Assembly (NCBI GenBank): GCA_003130875.1
Contig: QEXY01000158.1
Location: forward strand, 1-37,358
Origin: Ardenticatenia bacterium
GTDB taxonomy: Bacteria; Chloroflexota; Anaerolineae; 4572-78; NAK82
Direction of reading: 5' to 3'
Length of the DNA stretch: 37,358 nt
Under the pieces are notes generated by a model, which saw only the letters and a program-made list of their open reading frames with translations, was not told the origin of the DNA and ran no database searches. Every line of letters begins with the position of its first letter. Position 1 is the first letter of the stretch. The position numbers and the translations under genes are program-made. Shown piece by piece: positions 1 through 8,908 of the stretch.

Positions 1-12
1 GCGCTTCGTACC

Positions 13-49
13 CATTGCACTGCCTCACTTAGATTTTGCCCTTATTCTA
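13..49 (-). promoter_or_regulatory. Possible start region of a leftward gene leaving the window
   Basis: On the minus strand there is a -10-like TAGAAT (49-44), a GTGAGG ribosome-site-like stretch (28-23) and, 7 nt later, an ATG at 15-13 opening Met-Gly-Thr-Lys-Arg before the window ends. The spacing suits a real start, but no convincing -35 is visible and five codons cannot identify a gene. The rest of 1-321 shows only a short hairpin (GTGCGC/GCGCAC at 184-199) and no convincing rightward promoter. Confidence 0.25.
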
Positions 50-321
50 CCACACACGTTCAGTCCGTCCGAATTTCCACCGACTTTTTCAACACTCTCT
101 CTTTTCCCAATTTTGCGTGTCGGAAGTGATAGGAGTAAAATCCGCGCGCCGTGGCAACAGCGCGGTCGGGGCCATTTTTCCTTGTGCGCTGTGGCGCACG
201 CGGGCGATGTTTGATAATAACAAGTCATGATGATTCTGGGCGATAAACCTGATGGTGGATCCAAAGGGTGGTTCCGAAATCCGCGGAGCTTGCCAGCCAG
301 ACGAGGGAAGACGGGCGAAAA

Positions 322-1035
322 ATGAGTAGCAAAGGGAGCTCCCCCTATCAGACGCGACGCCGACCAGTCGCACGGAAGCGGGGTATCACTACAACCCAGA
401 TTACCCTTGTGATAGGCGCGGTGGTGGTGGCCGTTGCGTTGCTGATTGTCCTGAATAGTACGCGACTGCGCCGCGCCACTGAGGTCGCATTCGCTTATCC
501 GACGGGCATGACCCAGACGGGCAACCCCTACAAGGGTTCACCCGATGCCCCCCTTAAGATGGAACTATACTCCGATTTCCTGTGTGGACATTGTGCTGAT
601 TTCGCAAATGTCCTCGAAGCAATCAGCGCGGACTATATCGAGACAGGCAAGCTCCAGGTCGTATTTCGCAATTTTGCTTTTCTAACGCCGGAGTCGGTGC
701 AGGCGGCACAGGCATCGCTGTGCGCCCTCGATCAGAGTCCGGTGAGCTTTTGGCGATATCATGACATTCTCTACGCGAGCCGTGGGGGCGGTATGGCTGC
801 CTACAGTACAGTTCGATTGAAAGGATATGCTCAGGAGTTGGGACTTGACATGGAGGCTTTCAGCCGCTGCCTCGATTCACGCGCCAAAGCCGCCCAGGTG
901 CAGGCGGATCTCGACGCCGGCCGGCAGGCCGGTGTGGATGGCACACCCACATGGTTTCTGAACGGACAAAAACATGTGGGCGCTATGTCCGAGAGTGATC
1001 TGCGCAGCTTGCTCGATAGTCTGTTGCCGAAATAA
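322..1035 (+). CDS. Membrane-anchored DsbA-like thiol-disulfide oxidoreductase
   Basis: A 237-residue thioredoxin-fold protein of the DsbA/DsbG (COG1651) family, expected to oxidise or shuffle disulfides in exported proteins outside the membrane. Residues 1-20 are basic, about 25-46 form one hydrophobic anchor, and the rest is the DsbA-like domain. The redox site is C88-G-H-C91 in FLCGHC, and the cis-proline loop is GTPTWFLNG (P209). An in-frame GTG at 268 would add 18 residues. I prefer the ATG at 322, which puts the basic stretch directly before the anchor, although the purine-rich stretch upstream (303-309) is rather distant. The next gene, a VKOR-type membrane enzyme, is the usual re-oxidising partner, so the two probably form one disulfide-forming system. 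Extra cysteines C134 and C183 lie outside the active site. Confidence 0.88.
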   Translation: MSSKGSSPYQTRRRPVARKRGITTTQITLVIGAVVVAVALLIVLNSTRLRRATEVAFAYPTGMTQTGNPYKGSPDAPLKMELYSDFLCGHCADFANVLEAISADYIETGKLQVVFRNFAFLTPESVQAAQASLCALDQSPVSFWRYHDILYASRGGGMAAYSTVRLKGYAQELGLDMEAFSRCLDSRAKAAQVQADLDAGRQAGVDGTPTWFLNGQKHVGAMSESDLRSLLDSLLPK

Positions 1036-1053
1036 AAGGCATATAGGGTGCAT

Positions 1054-1527
1054 ATGGAGGGTTCTGCCAATCTGAAGACTGTTCCACCTGCTTCGCCGGT
1101 CGTTGCTTGGCGCTGGTGGCTGATGGTGTTGTTGACCTGTGCCGGTATCGGTGTAGCGGGCTACTTAAGCTATACGCATCTGTTCGAACTACCAGTGATC
1201 TGTGGGGAGTCACAAGGGTGCGATCTGGTTGCCCAGAGTGTCTATGCCGACATGTTTGGCATCCCAGTCGCTGTTTTCGGCCTGCTAGCCTACATCGCTC
1301 TGCTGGTATTGTTGATCGCGCGTCGTCGCATAGGCGAGAATCTGGAAGCGTATGTCACTCTCGCGATGTTTGGCATCTCGCTCTTGGGAGTGTTGTTCTC
1401 CGCCTATTTGACCTATCTGGAACTGTTTGTCATCCTGGCTGTATGCATCTGGTGTGTCGCTTCAGCGCTGATCATGGCCGCTTTATTCGTCTTGAGCATC
1501 TGGGAAGTTAAATCGGTCAACCCATGA
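1054..1527 (+). CDS. VKOR-family membrane disulfide oxidoreductase
   Basis: A bacterial vitamin K epoxide reductase homologue of 157 residues. Such enzymes re-oxidise a DsbA partner and pass the electrons to quinone. About four hydrophobic segments are visible. The paired loop cysteines C50 and C56 lie in CGESQGCD, and the quinone-side pair C131/C134 forms CIWC in the last membrane segment. The segment after the loop (SVYADMFGIPVAVFGLLAY) is typical of the family. It starts 18 bases after the DsbA-like gene. A GTG at 1048 is an alternative start two codons earlier; ATG 1054 has better spacing from AGGG at 1045-1048. Some relatives carry a fused thioredoxin domain, whereas here the partner is a separate protein. 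Confidence 0.9.
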   Translation: MEGSANLKTVPPASPVVAWRWWLMVLLTCAGIGVAGYLSYTHLFELPVICGESQGCDLVAQSVYADMFGIPVAVFGLLAYIALLVLLIARRRIGENLEAYVTLAMFGISLLGVLFSAYLTYLELFVILAVCIWCVASALIMAALFVLSIWEVKSVNP

Positions 1528-1592
1528 GAAAGGATCCCGCCGGTCGGCCTTGAATGCCGCCGGATTGTCACTTTCAGTTCGGAGGAAAGAAA

Positions 1593-1844
1593 ATGACCAA
1601 AATTATCTGCCGTGCAAGCGATTGTATCCACTGGGACGATGGTATTTGCTCTTCTGAGCAGATCACCTATGACCCTGAAGGCGGTTGCCTCACCTACGAA
1701 GGCATCGAAGATGCGATGTTGGAAGATGATGAAGAATGGGAGGAGGAAGAAGAAATTCTCGACGAGGAGCCGCTGGAGTGGGAAGACGAGGAAGAGGAAG
1801 ACCTGTTCGATGAGGATGAAGAAGATGAAGATGACTGGCGCTGA
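1593..1844 (+). CDS. Small Cys-rich protein with a very acidic tail
   Basis: An 83-residue protein starting 13 bases after a strong ribosome site (GGAGG in GGAGGAAAGAAA, from 1581). An earlier in-frame start at 1554 lacks this signal. The first 40 residues carry four cysteines, in the order C-x4-C-x7-C-x12-C, with conserved-looking CIHWDDGIC; this recalls short DUF1540-type cysteine modules that may bind metal. From about residue 41 the chain is nearly all Asp and Glu with a few Trp and Leu. Such a tail is probably disordered and could bind cations or basic partners. It ends the transcription unit after the DsbA/VKOR pair and just before an intrinsic terminator. The function is unknown. The acidic codons produce a serine-rich shadow reading frame on the other strand. 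Confidence 0.72.
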   Translation: MTKIICRASDCIHWDDGICSSEQITYDPEGGCLTYEGIEDAMLEDDEEWEEEEEILDEEPLEWEDEEEEDLFDEDEEDEDDWR

Positions 1845-1890
1845 TGGTTGATGGCCAGTCCCAGGTGAATCACAGAGCACTTTTTGAGCA

Positions 1891-1925
1891 CAAGCCAGCG
1901 GTTTCCATCTTGCTGGCTTGTTTTG
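1891..1925 (+). terminator. Intrinsic terminator closing the dsbA-vkor unit
   Basis: CAAGCCAGC (1891-1899) pairs perfectly with GCTGGCTTG (1912-1920) around a 12-nt loop and is followed by TTTTGT. It lies 46 bases after the stop of the acidic protein and separates this unit from the amidohydrolase gene. Confidence 0.85.
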
Positions 1926-1945
1926 TACCCGAGGCGTGGCATAAT
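1918..1945 (+). promoter_or_regulatory. Likely promoter of the amidohydrolase-recO-glyQS unit; leaderless
   Basis: TTGTTT (1918-1923), a 16-base spacer and CATAAT (1940-1945). The -35 element overlaps the T-tract of the preceding terminator. Transcription would begin at about 1951-1952, on the ATG itself, so the message would be essentially leaderless. No ribosome-binding site precedes that ATG, which agrees. Confidence 0.55.
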
Positions 1946-1950
1946 CCCCA

Positions 1951-3969
1951 ATGGAGCATATAAGTGTGCGCACAGCCGATTGGTTATTAACCCATGGCAT
2001 TGTCGTCACGATGGATGCCGCACGCCGCACGATCCCGGATGGGGCAGTGGCCGTGCGCGGCAATGGCATTGTGGCAGTTGGCCCGACAGCGGAGCTGGAA
2101 CAGCACATCCAAGCAGCTCAGACAGTAGATTGTACCCATTGTGCCATCATCCCTGGGCTAATTAATGCGCATACCCACGCGCCGATGACGTTGCTGCGTG
2201 GACTGGCCGACGACTTGCGGCTGGATGTGTGGCTGTATGGCTATATGATGCCTGTGGAACGTGAGTTTGTGGGGGCGGATTTCTGCCGGGTGGGTACCTT
2301 GCTGGCATGCGCGGAGATGATCCGTTCCGGCGTCAGTACATTTTGCGATATGTACTACTATGAAGAAGAGGTCGCCTATGCGGCTGCGGAAGCTGGCATG
2401 CGCGCACTATGTGCTGAGACCCTCCTCAAGTTCCCCTCGCCAGATGCCACCAGCTATGAGGAAAGCCTGGAATATGCGCGCACCTTTATCGAGCGATGGC
2501 GTGGACACCCGCTGATTGTACCCGGCGTGGCGCCGCATGCTGCATACACCGTCACCCCGGAATTGCTGCATGCTGCCGTCCGTCTGGCGGTTCAATACGA
2601 CGTGCCTTTGCAAATCCACATCGCCGAAACGCGCCAGGAGGTGGAGGATTGGCAGGCTCGTTACGGCGAACCCATCATCCCCTGGCTGGAACGTCATGGG
2701 GTGTTAGACGCCCGGCTGATCGCCATTCATTGTGTCCATTTGGATGAACGGGAGATGCATATTTTGCAAGCTCACAATGCGGGCCTGGTGCATTGTCCCA
2801 GCAGCAACCTGAAGCTGGCAAGCGGCGTTGCGGATGTGCCCAAGATGATCCACCTGGGATTGCATGTGGGGATCGGCACTGACGGACCTGCTTCGAACAA
2901 CGACCTCGATATGTTCGAAGAAACCCGCCTGGCGGCTCTGCTAGCGAAGGGGTGTTCCGGTGACCCGGTTGCCGTGCCAGCCCCGGTTGCCTTTGCGATG
3001 GCAACAATTGAAGGCGCAAAGGCATTACACTTGGCGCATGCGATCGGCTCGCTGGAAGAGGGGAAGTGTGCGGATATTGCGGTCGTAACCCTGAATCAAA
3101 CCCATCAACTGCCCGCGTTCCGCCGCGATCCAGACGCCGTTTACTCGCAATTGGTCTACGCCACGAAGAGCAGCGACGTGCGCGACCTGATGGTCAACGG
3201 AAGATGGCTCATGCGAGAACGTCGCCTTCTGACTCTGGACGAGGAGGTCCTGCGTGATCAAGCGCAGCAATTTGCGCGGCGCATCGATTCCTTCCTCATG
3301 GCACGTGAGGGAAATTTGCTCTCCAAGCTGTTGGCCGTCGGTGGGGGGATTGTGCCGCAGGAGACATATGAAGTACAAGTCAAAGTGCGCCTCAGCGACG
3401 TGCGTCTGATGCAAGAGCGCATAGAGCGGATGAATCTGGGCATCAATCGCCCATCACGGCGCAACCAGTATGACACTTATATGTTGTTCCAGGAAGGTGA
3501 ACAGGGTCGTCTGCGTTATCGTGAAGATGAGGTTTTGGGCGCGGAAGGCAAGATACAAAGCGTTGAATACACCCTCACGCTGGTGCTCCCTATGTACGAG
3601 AAGGAATACGATCATTCGGTGGTGCTGACGCGCTCGCGGTACACTGCGCCTGCGAACCGTAGCTTGCGTTTCTACCGGGAATTTTTCAAACCGAATGAGG
3701 AGCGGCAGGTGGTGAAGCATCGTTACCGCTTCCACATCATGTATCGGGATACCGATTTCGCTGTCAACTTGGACGAACTCGTGACCCCAGCAGGCAATGC
3801 GCACTTCCTGGAGATCAAGAGTCGCACATGGTCGGCGCGCGATGCCGAACACAAAGCGCGATTGATCGGAGAGTTGCTCGAATTGATGGAAGTCGAGGCG
3901 AAGAATCTGGTCAAGGTCGAGTATGTCGATCTGGTGAGCGAGAGGTCGCAAGAGCGAGCGGACGGATGA
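1951..3969 (+). CDS. Amidohydrolase (MTA/SAH deaminase-like) fused to a CYTH domain
   Basis: A 672-residue two-domain protein. Residues 1 to about 440 are a metal-dependent amidohydrolase of the 5'-methylthioadenosine/S-adenosylhomocysteine deaminase type: Zn ligands H74 and H76 (AHTH), H223 (QIHIAE) and D311 (GTDGPASNN), with H260 in AIHCVHLDE. Residues about 470-662 match the CYTH (triphosphate tunnel) fold: an opening strand E474-V-Q-V-K478, then GRLRYRED (519-526), EYTLTLVLP and the closing FLEIKSR (619-625) plus a helix. Two acidic positions of canonical CYTH enzymes are altered (the second E of ExExK is Q476; the last E of ExE is K623), so metal-triphosphate chemistry may be changed or lost. 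The stop overlaps recO by ATGA. The deaminase substrate is inferred from the family only. I do not know this fusion as a described architecture. Confidence 0.88.
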   Translation: MEHISVRTADWLLTHGIVVTMDAARRTIPDGAVAVRGNGIVAVGPTAELEQHIQAAQTVDCTHCAIIPGLINAHTHAPMTLLRGLADDLRLDVWLYGYMMPVEREFVGADFCRVGTLLACAEMIRSGVSTFCDMYYYEEEVAYAAAEAGMRALCAETLLKFPSPDATSYEESLEYARTFIERWRGHPLIVPGVAPHAAYTVTPELLHAAVRLAVQYDVPLQIHIAETRQEVEDWQARYGEPIIPWLERHGVLDARLIAIHCVHLDEREMHILQAHNAGLVHCPSSNLKLASGVADVPKMIHLGLHVGIGTDGPASNNDLDMFEETRLAALLAKGCSGDPVAVPAPVAFAMATIEGAKALHLAHAIGSLEEGKCADIAVVTLNQTHQLPAFRRDPDAVYSQLVYATKSSDVRDLMVNGRWLMRERRLLTLDEEVLRDQAQQFARRIDSFLMAREGNLLSKLLAVGGGIVPQETYEVQVKVRLSDVRLMQERIERMNLGINRPSRRNQYDTYMLFQEGEQGRLRYREDEVLGAEGKIQSVEYTLTLVLPMYEKEYDHSVVLTRSRYTAPANRSLRFYREFFKPNEERQVVKHRYRFHIMYRDTDFAVNLDELVTPAGNAHFLEIKSRTWSARDAEHKARLIGELLELMEVEAKNLVKVEYVDLVSERSQERADG

Positions 3970-4757
3970 TGGAACGCGAACGTCTGTACCGTACTGAGGC
4001 TCTCATCCTCCATCGCACCGAATTCGGCGAGGCGGACCGTCTCCTCCATGTATTCACCCCGCACCTGGGCCGTCTGCGTTTATTGGCCAAGGGGGTGCGC
4101 AAGGTAAGCAGTCGCAAGGCTGGCCATGTGGAGTTGTTTACCCACGTCAACCTGTTAGTGGCACGTGGTTCGACGTTGGATATCGTGTCTCAGGCAGAGG
4201 TTCTGGAACCGTTCCGACAATTGCACGAGGATCTCGAACGAGCCAGCATGGCCTATTACGTCGGGGAGCTGGTCATACGTTTCACTGAGGAACAAGATGC
4301 GAATGCCCCTTTATTCTATCTGACCCGAAGCACATTCGAGCGACTGTGCACTGCACGCGACCCCCTCCTGGCGTTGCGCTTTTTTGAACTGCACGCCCTG
4401 GGGCTGACGGGTTATCGTCCCCAGCTGTACTTCTGTGTTGCCTGTCAGAAGCGTCTTGAGCTTGTGCCCAGCTACTTCAGCCCCTCGATGGGAGGGGTGC
4501 TTTGTCCACGTCACAAAGGACAAGTCGAGTCTATGGCGCCGTTGACATTGCCCGCGTTTAAAGTGTTGCGGTATATGCAGACAGAACCATGGGAGCAGGT
4601 TGCTACCTTGCGGTTAAGCGCCCAGATTCATCTGGAGCTGGAATCGCACCTGCGTGATTTCATCGTCCACGTGTTGGAACGCCAGCTCAAGTCGGTGGAA
4701 TTCATCCGCCGCTTGCGCCGCGAACAGTGGGTCAATGCGTTCGAGCATCGCTCCTGA
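3966..4757 (+). CDS. recO: DNA repair protein RecO
   Basis: RecO, 263 residues, a normal family length; it loads RecA onto SSB-coated single strands with RecR and anneals complementary strands. The N-terminal OB-fold shows the expected start (RTEALILHRTEFGEADRLL) and the conserved GRLRLLAKGVRK stretch. The helical C-terminal half has a zinc site formed by CVAC and, about 20 residues on, CPRH, where the last ligand is His instead of the more common Cys. The ATG at 3966 overlaps the upstream stop (ATGA), implying translational coupling; a second ATG follows directly at 3969. Longer in-frame starts lie inside the upstream gene and add no conserved sequence. Confidence 0.93.
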   Translation: MMERERLYRTEALILHRTEFGEADRLLHVFTPHLGRLRLLAKGVRKVSSRKAGHVELFTHVNLLVARGSTLDIVSQAEVLEPFRQLHEDLERASMAYYVGELVIRFTEEQDANAPLFYLTRSTFERLCTARDPLLALRFFELHALGLTGYRPQLYFCVACQKRLELVPSYFSPSMGGVLCPRHKGQVESMAPLTLPAFKVLRYMQTEPWEQVATLRLSAQIHLELESHLRDFIVHVLERQLKSVEFIRRLRREQWVNAFEHRS

Positions 4758-4857
4758 ACTAAAGGTCTATACTATGGGGATGAAGCGCCCCAGATGACCC
4801 GATGAGTGAGATCGATCAGACGCGCAACAAAATCCTCACAATGAGGGATGGATTGCC

Positions 4858-7800
4858 ATGACCAAACCGCTCAGCTTTCAGCAGATTATTATGAAACTGC
4901 AACAGTATTGGGCCGATTATGGCTGCCTTATATGGTTCCCCTACAGCGAAAAGGTGGGCGCCGGCACGGCGAACACGGCGACCACGCTGCGCGCGCTCGG
5001 ACCGGAGCCGTGGAATGTGGCGTATGTCGAACCATCTTTCCGTCCCGACGATGGGCGCTATGCGGAGAACCCGAACCGGATGCAGATGCATACCCAATTT
5101 CAGGTCATCCTCAAGCCAGATCCCGGCAATCCTCAGGAGCTGTATCTGGAAAGCTTATATGCATTGGGCATCAAGCCCGAGGAGCACGACATCCGTTTTG
5201 TGGAGGACAATTGGGAAAGTCCCGCCCTGGGCGCTTGGGGGTTGGGCTGGGAGGTCTGGCTGGATGGTCTGGAGATCACCCAATACACTTACTTCCAACA
5301 GTTCGGTGGGTTCGACACCGACCCAGTCGCCGTGGAACTGACATACGGCTTGGAACGCATTGCGCTTTATTTGCAGGGAGTGAGCTCGGTCTGGGAGATC
5401 GACTGGGATGGTGAACACACCTACGGCGACATTTTGCGCCGTCAAGAGGTCGAGTATTGCACCTACAACTTTGAAGTGGCCGATGTCACGCGTATGGTGC
5501 AAAGTTACAATATGTTCGAGCAGGAGGCCAAGGAGTGTCTGGCGCGTGGATTGGTTGTCCCGGCGCATGACTATGTGTTGCGTTGCTCGCACACGTTTAA
5601 CATCCTAGATGCCCGTGGCGCCATCGGGGTGACCGAGCGTGCTCGCTATTTTGCCCGAATGCGGGAGCTGTCGCGACAAGTCGCCGCAGCTTTCATCCAG
5701 CAGCGCGAACAGGCAGGCTATCCTTTCCTGAAACCGTCTGTGCGCCCTGCTCCTGCTGCGAGCGCGCCTCCGATCCCGCAACCCACTCAGCCGCTTCCCT
5801 TCTTGCTTGAGATCGGCACCGAGGAGCTGCCTCCCCAAGATTTGAGCGCGGCGCTTGCCCAGCTGCGTGAAGGAGTACCTGCGCTTCTGGAACGGCTGCG
5901 GCTGAAACACGGAATCGTGCGCGTGATGGGCACACCCCGCCGATTGGTGGTGTTGATCGATGACCTTGCGGAGCGCCAGCAGGATGAGGAACAGCTGGTC
6001 AAAGGTCCACCTGCGCATGCGGCCTACGATGCAGAAGGCAGACCTACACGCGCGGCCGAGGGATTTGCCCGCAACCAGCAGCTCTCGGTCGCCGATTTGC
6101 AGGTGCGCGAAGCAGAAGGGGGGCGTTATGTCTTCGCCGTACGGCGCGTTCCAGGCCGTCCGGTGGGTGAAGTGCTCAGCACAGCGTTGCCCGAGCTCAT
6201 CGCCGGCCTTAAGTTTGAGAAGAGCATGCGCTGGTTGCCTTCGCCACGCGCCGGTGGTGAAAGCCCTAGCGTCAGCTTCAGCCGGCCTATCCGCTGGTTG
6301 GTGTGCTTGCTGGGAGAGGACGTGATACCATTCCGCTATGCCGGTGTGGAGAGTGGACGCGTCAGTCGCGGGCCACGACCTGCAAACAGCCCTCCCATCG
6401 AAATTCCAAGTGCAAACGCCTATCTCGCAACGATGGCGACACACAGTATCCAGGTAGACGAAACAGAGCGGCGTGTGTCCATTCGCGACCAGGCAGCCCG
6501 GCTGGCAGCCGAGGTGGATGGTTATGTGCCGGATGATCCTGCTCTGCTCGAGGAGGTGGCCAACCTGGTGGAACAACCTACTGCGCTGCGTGGCACATTC
6601 GACACGCGTTATCTGGCACTGCCCGAGCCGGTATTGATCACTGTGATGAAGAAACATCAGCGCTACTTCCCCGTGATGAATCGAGCAGGGCAGCTGATGC
6701 CGTACTTTATCGCAGTGCGCAATGGGGACACCCGAAACCTGGACACCGTGCGCCGGGGTTACGAGAACGTTCTGCGTGCGCGCTATGATGATGCCGAGTT
6801 CTTCTTCAAGGCGGACAGTGCCCAACCGCTGGAGAGCTTCTTGCCACGCCTGGACACTTTGTTGTTCCAGGAGCAATTGGGCTCCATATTGGACAAGACC
6901 AAGCGCATCGAGCAGCTGGCACCCATCATCGGCGAGCAGCTAGGTTTATCTCCCGAGGAAATGGAGACCTTGCGCCGAGCAGCCCATCTCTGCAAGGCGG
7001 ATTTGGCCACCCAGATGGTGGTCGAGCTCACCAGCTTGCAAGGGGTGATGGGGCGTGAGTATGCGCTTCGTTCTGGCGAGAGCGAAGCGGTCGCCACTGC
7101 GATCTTCGAGCATTACTTGCCACGCTTCGCTGGTGACATTCTGCCACAGACACGGCCTGGCCTGGTGTTGGGAATCGCCAATCGCCTGGACAGCTTGGCC
7201 GGCCTGTTCATGGTGGGTCTGGCGCCCAGCGGCTCTGCCGACCCTTACGGCCTGCGGCGTGACGCGCTGGGATTGGTGAGCGTGTTGCTGGAACGCGGCA
7301 TTGACTTCTCGGTGGTGCAGGGGCTACAAACCGCTGCTCAATTCCTCCCGGACATTTCCGGAGTGGCAACCGCTGGAGACCGGCAAGCGGCTCTGGCTGC
7401 CTGCGCAGAGTTCGTCCGCCGTCGTCTGGAAACGGTTTTACGCGAAAGAGGGTTGCGTTACGATATCGTGCAGGCTGCACTGGCCGAGCAGGGAGACAAT
7501 CCGGTGCGCTGCCTGGCCGCTGCGCAGGCGCTACAGCGCTGGGTGGAGCGTCCGGACTGGGAACGCATCTTGGTAGCCTATGCCCGTTGTAAGCGCATTG
7601 TACGCCCCCTCTGGGAGGAAGTGCGCACTTATCATCTCGATCCCTCAGCGCTCGATCCGGATAGTCTGGCGCTCTGGCAGAAGGTTCGCGAGGTGACTGC
7701 GCCACTTGCTGCCGGTCAGCGGGATGTGGATAGCGTGCTGGGTGCACTTGCCCAGCTGACCGATGCCATCAACCTTTTCTTCGAAAAGGTGCTGGTGATG

Positions 7801-7902
7801 GCCGAGGATGAAGCGACACGCCGCAACCGCCTGGCGCTGGTCTATACTATCGCGGCGTTGCCTGATGGGTTGGTGGATCTCAGTCAGCTGATGGGGTTCT
7901 GA
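4858..7902 (+). CDS. glyQS: Glycyl-tRNA synthetase, alpha and beta subunits in one chain
   Basis: A 1014-residue single polypeptide carrying both halves of the bacterial alpha2-beta2 glycyl-tRNA synthetase, which charges tRNA-Gly. Residues 1 to about 290 are the catalytic alpha part ([19 protein letters not shown], then [18 protein letters not shown] and [17 protein letters not shown]). A short Pro/Ala-rich linker (about 296-310) leads into the beta part, which begins [11 protein letters not shown] and contains [12 protein letters not shown] and [10 protein letters not shown]; an anticodon-binding helical domain ends the chain. Such fusions are known from scattered lineages, so it is not an assembly artefact, and the frame is intact. 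GAGGGA at 4843-4848 is a well-placed ribosome site. The 100-base gap before it shows no T-box motif. Confidence 0.95.
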   Translation: MTKPLSFQQIIMKLQQYWADYGCLIWFPYSEKVGAGTANTATTLRALGPEPWNVAYVEPSFRPDDGRYAENPNRMQMHTQFQVILKPDPGNPQELYLESLYALGIKPEEHDIRFVEDNWESPALGAWGLGWEVWLDGLEITQYTYFQQFGGFDTDPVAVELTYGLERIALYLQGVSSVWEIDWDGEHTYGDILRRQEVEYCTYNFEVADVTRMVQSYNMFEQEAKECLARGLVVPAHDYVLRCSHTFNILDARGAIGVTERARYFARMRELSRQVAAAFIQQREQAGYPFLKPSVRPAPAASAPPIPQPTQPLPFLLEIGTEELPPQDLSAALAQLREGVPALLERLRLKHGIVRVMGTPRRLVVLIDDLAERQQDEEQLVKGPPAHAAYDAEGRPTRAAEGFARNQQLSVADLQVREAEGGRYVFAVRRVPGRPVGEVLSTALPELIAGLKFEKSMRWLPSPRAGGESPSVSFSRPIRWLVCLLGEDVIPFRYAGVESGRVSRGPRPANSPPIEIPSANAYLATMATHSIQVDETERRVSIRDQAARLAAEVDGYVPDDPALLEEVANLVEQPTALRGTFDTRYLALPEPVLITVMKKHQRYFPVMNRAGQLMPYFIAVRNGDTRNLDTVRRGYENVLRARYDDAEFFFKADSAQPLESFLPRLDTLLFQEQLGSILDKTKRIEQLAPIIGEQLGLSPEEMETLRRAAHLCKADLATQMVVELTSLQGVMGREYALRSGESEAVATAIFEHYLPRFAGDILPQTRPGLVLGIANRLDSLAGLFMVGLAPSGSADPYGLRRDALGLVSVLLERGIDFSVVQGLQTAAQFLPDISGVATAGDRQAALAACAEFVRRRLETVLRERGLRYDIVQAALAEQGDNPVRCLAAAQALQRWVERPDWERILVAYARCKRIVRPLWEEVRTYHLDPSALDPDSLALWQKVREVTAPLAAGQRDVDSVLGALAQLTDAINLFFEKVLVMAEDEATRRNRLALVYTIAALPDGLVDLSQLMGF

Positions 7903-7939
7903 GCGGCCGTCAATTTATCGGCGCATCAGAGCGCAACCC

Positions 7940-8263
7940 TCACTCCTTGCTGACCCTGATGATGGCGTCCTTGGGCAACGCCAACCCAGCAGCCACCTCC
8001 ACCGCTTTGAGAATGCCCGCCGGCACCGGACAGGCGGAGTGGGTCAGGTATTTGGCCGCCAGCTGATGGGTCAAAGGACCTTCACCGCGGAAGGTGAATT
8101 CACGCAGCGCATCCACCTCAGTCAATTCCTGAGCGAGCCGCTGACACGCTTTGCAATCGCTGGTGATTTTGAGATGGACGCGGTGATGGTCTCCTTCATC
8201 TGCTGTCGCCTCGACGACGGTCACAAACCCGCATACACCCGAATGGATCTCTGCACGTGCCAT
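7940..8263 (-). CDS. Small conserved cysteine protein, DUF6951-like
   Basis: A 107-residue protein without a known function. The opening MARAEIHSGVCGF, the central SDCKACQRLAQELTEVD and the closing SACPVPAGILKAVEVAAGL match what I recall as the DUF6951 family, found in anaerobes and archaea; that name is from memory. The four cysteines (one in GVCGF, two in CKAC, one in ACPVP) suggest metal or cluster binding, or a redox role, but no catalytic motif is visible. I chose the ATG at 8263, preceded by AGAGAGG; a TTG at 8284 would add seven residues. The gene converges on glyQS with a 37-base gap in which I see no strong terminator. The 150 bases beyond its 5' end hold no clear promoter. Confidence 0.8.
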   Translation of the reverse strand: MARAEIHSGVCGFVTVVEATADEGDHHRVHLKITSDCKACQRLAQELTEVDALREFTFRGEGPLTHQLAAKYLTHSACPVPAGILKAVEVAAGLALPKDAIIRVSKE

Positions 8264-8414
8264 ACTAGACAACCTCTCTCGCAAAACGAATAGACACTAG
8301 GTTTATCCCACACAATGTCACCCACCACTATGAACAAAAAAGCACCGCAGCCGGGTTATAACGCAATTTCAGAGGCCGTGGCGCTTCGGGTAACTCCTCG
8401 ACCGGTGAAGTTCT

Positions 8415-8864
8415 CTATGCTGCCTTGCGCCTGATGCGCACGATGGGAGACCGCACCGGACGGATGCCGTAGTAGATCTCGTGCCCTGCCAGAGTGCGCA
8501 AGATGGTCGATGCCGGGCGATAACGCAGCTCTTCGTGGAGCTCCGCAGGTGTGAGAGGCTTATTGTCATGGGCCACGAAGGTCAGAAACACAGCATAAGT
8601 CAACGGCGTCTCGGGCGTAATGTAGTCCGGGTGCTGACTACAACAGCTGCGAATCGTCTCCCACAAGGCGGGCAAACGCCTCACCTCTCCGCTGTGGGGA
8701 TCCACCCAGTCGATGATCTCCGGTTCGCTTTCATGGTACTTCTGCTTACACTCCGGACACAAACGCGAGACCAGATAGGTATCCAGACTTCTACCTTGTT
8801 CCTGCCACCAGTCGAAGTCGATATGGAATTTGGTATCAATAGTTGGTTTGATATATTCACCCAT
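8415..8864 (-). CDS. Uncharacterised protein with CPEC motif and winged-helix-like tail
   Basis: A 149-residue protein that I do not recognise. It contains a CPEC pair near residue 36 and a CC pair near residue 74, possibly a metal site. The C-terminal part (AVFLTFVAHDNKPLTPAELHEEL and on) reads like a winged helix, with a helix-turn-helix rhythm. The start at 8864 (MGEYIKPTIDTKFHIDF) has AAGG ten bases upstream. It follows the 527-residue gene by 44 bases on the same strand and is probably co-transcribed with it. That partner also ends in a winged-helix-like domain, so the pair may act together in DNA binding or transcription; this is inference from predicted fold rhythm and adjacency only. 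Confidence 0.7.
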   Translation of the reverse strand: MGEYIKPTIDTKFHIDFDWWQEQGRSLDTYLVSRLCPECKQKYHESEPEIIDWVDPHSGEVRRLPALWETIRSCCSQHPDYITPETPLTYAVFLTFVAHDNKPLTPAELHEELRYRPASTILRTLAGHEIYYGIRPVRSPIVRIRRKAA

Positions 8865-8908
8865 CCTGGTTACCTTGGCAGACAAAGTCTATCTCATATG
8901 CGGGCTTA

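Noticed and set aside
184-199. Hairpin GTGCGC/GCGCAC as a terminator
   Set aside because: No T-tract on either strand next to it.
1413-2108. 231-codon minus-strand frame, with a related serine-rich frame at 1694-1951
   Set aside because: The serine or phenylalanine runs simply mirror the GAA/GAG/GAT repeats of the acidic protein; they cross a terminator and two genes.
4758-4857. T-box leader for glyQS
   Set aside because: The gap is only 100 bases and lacks the T-box sequence and a terminator; only a short GGGG/CCCC hairpin is seen.
5605-6876. 423-codon open frame on the minus strand
   Set aside because: Antisense shadow of glyQS; Cys/His/Arg-rich translation typical of a GC-rich reverse frame.
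7725-7733. Additional DnaA-box-like TGTGGATAG
   Set aside because: Single, one mismatch, and inside the glyQS coding sequence; explained by codons.
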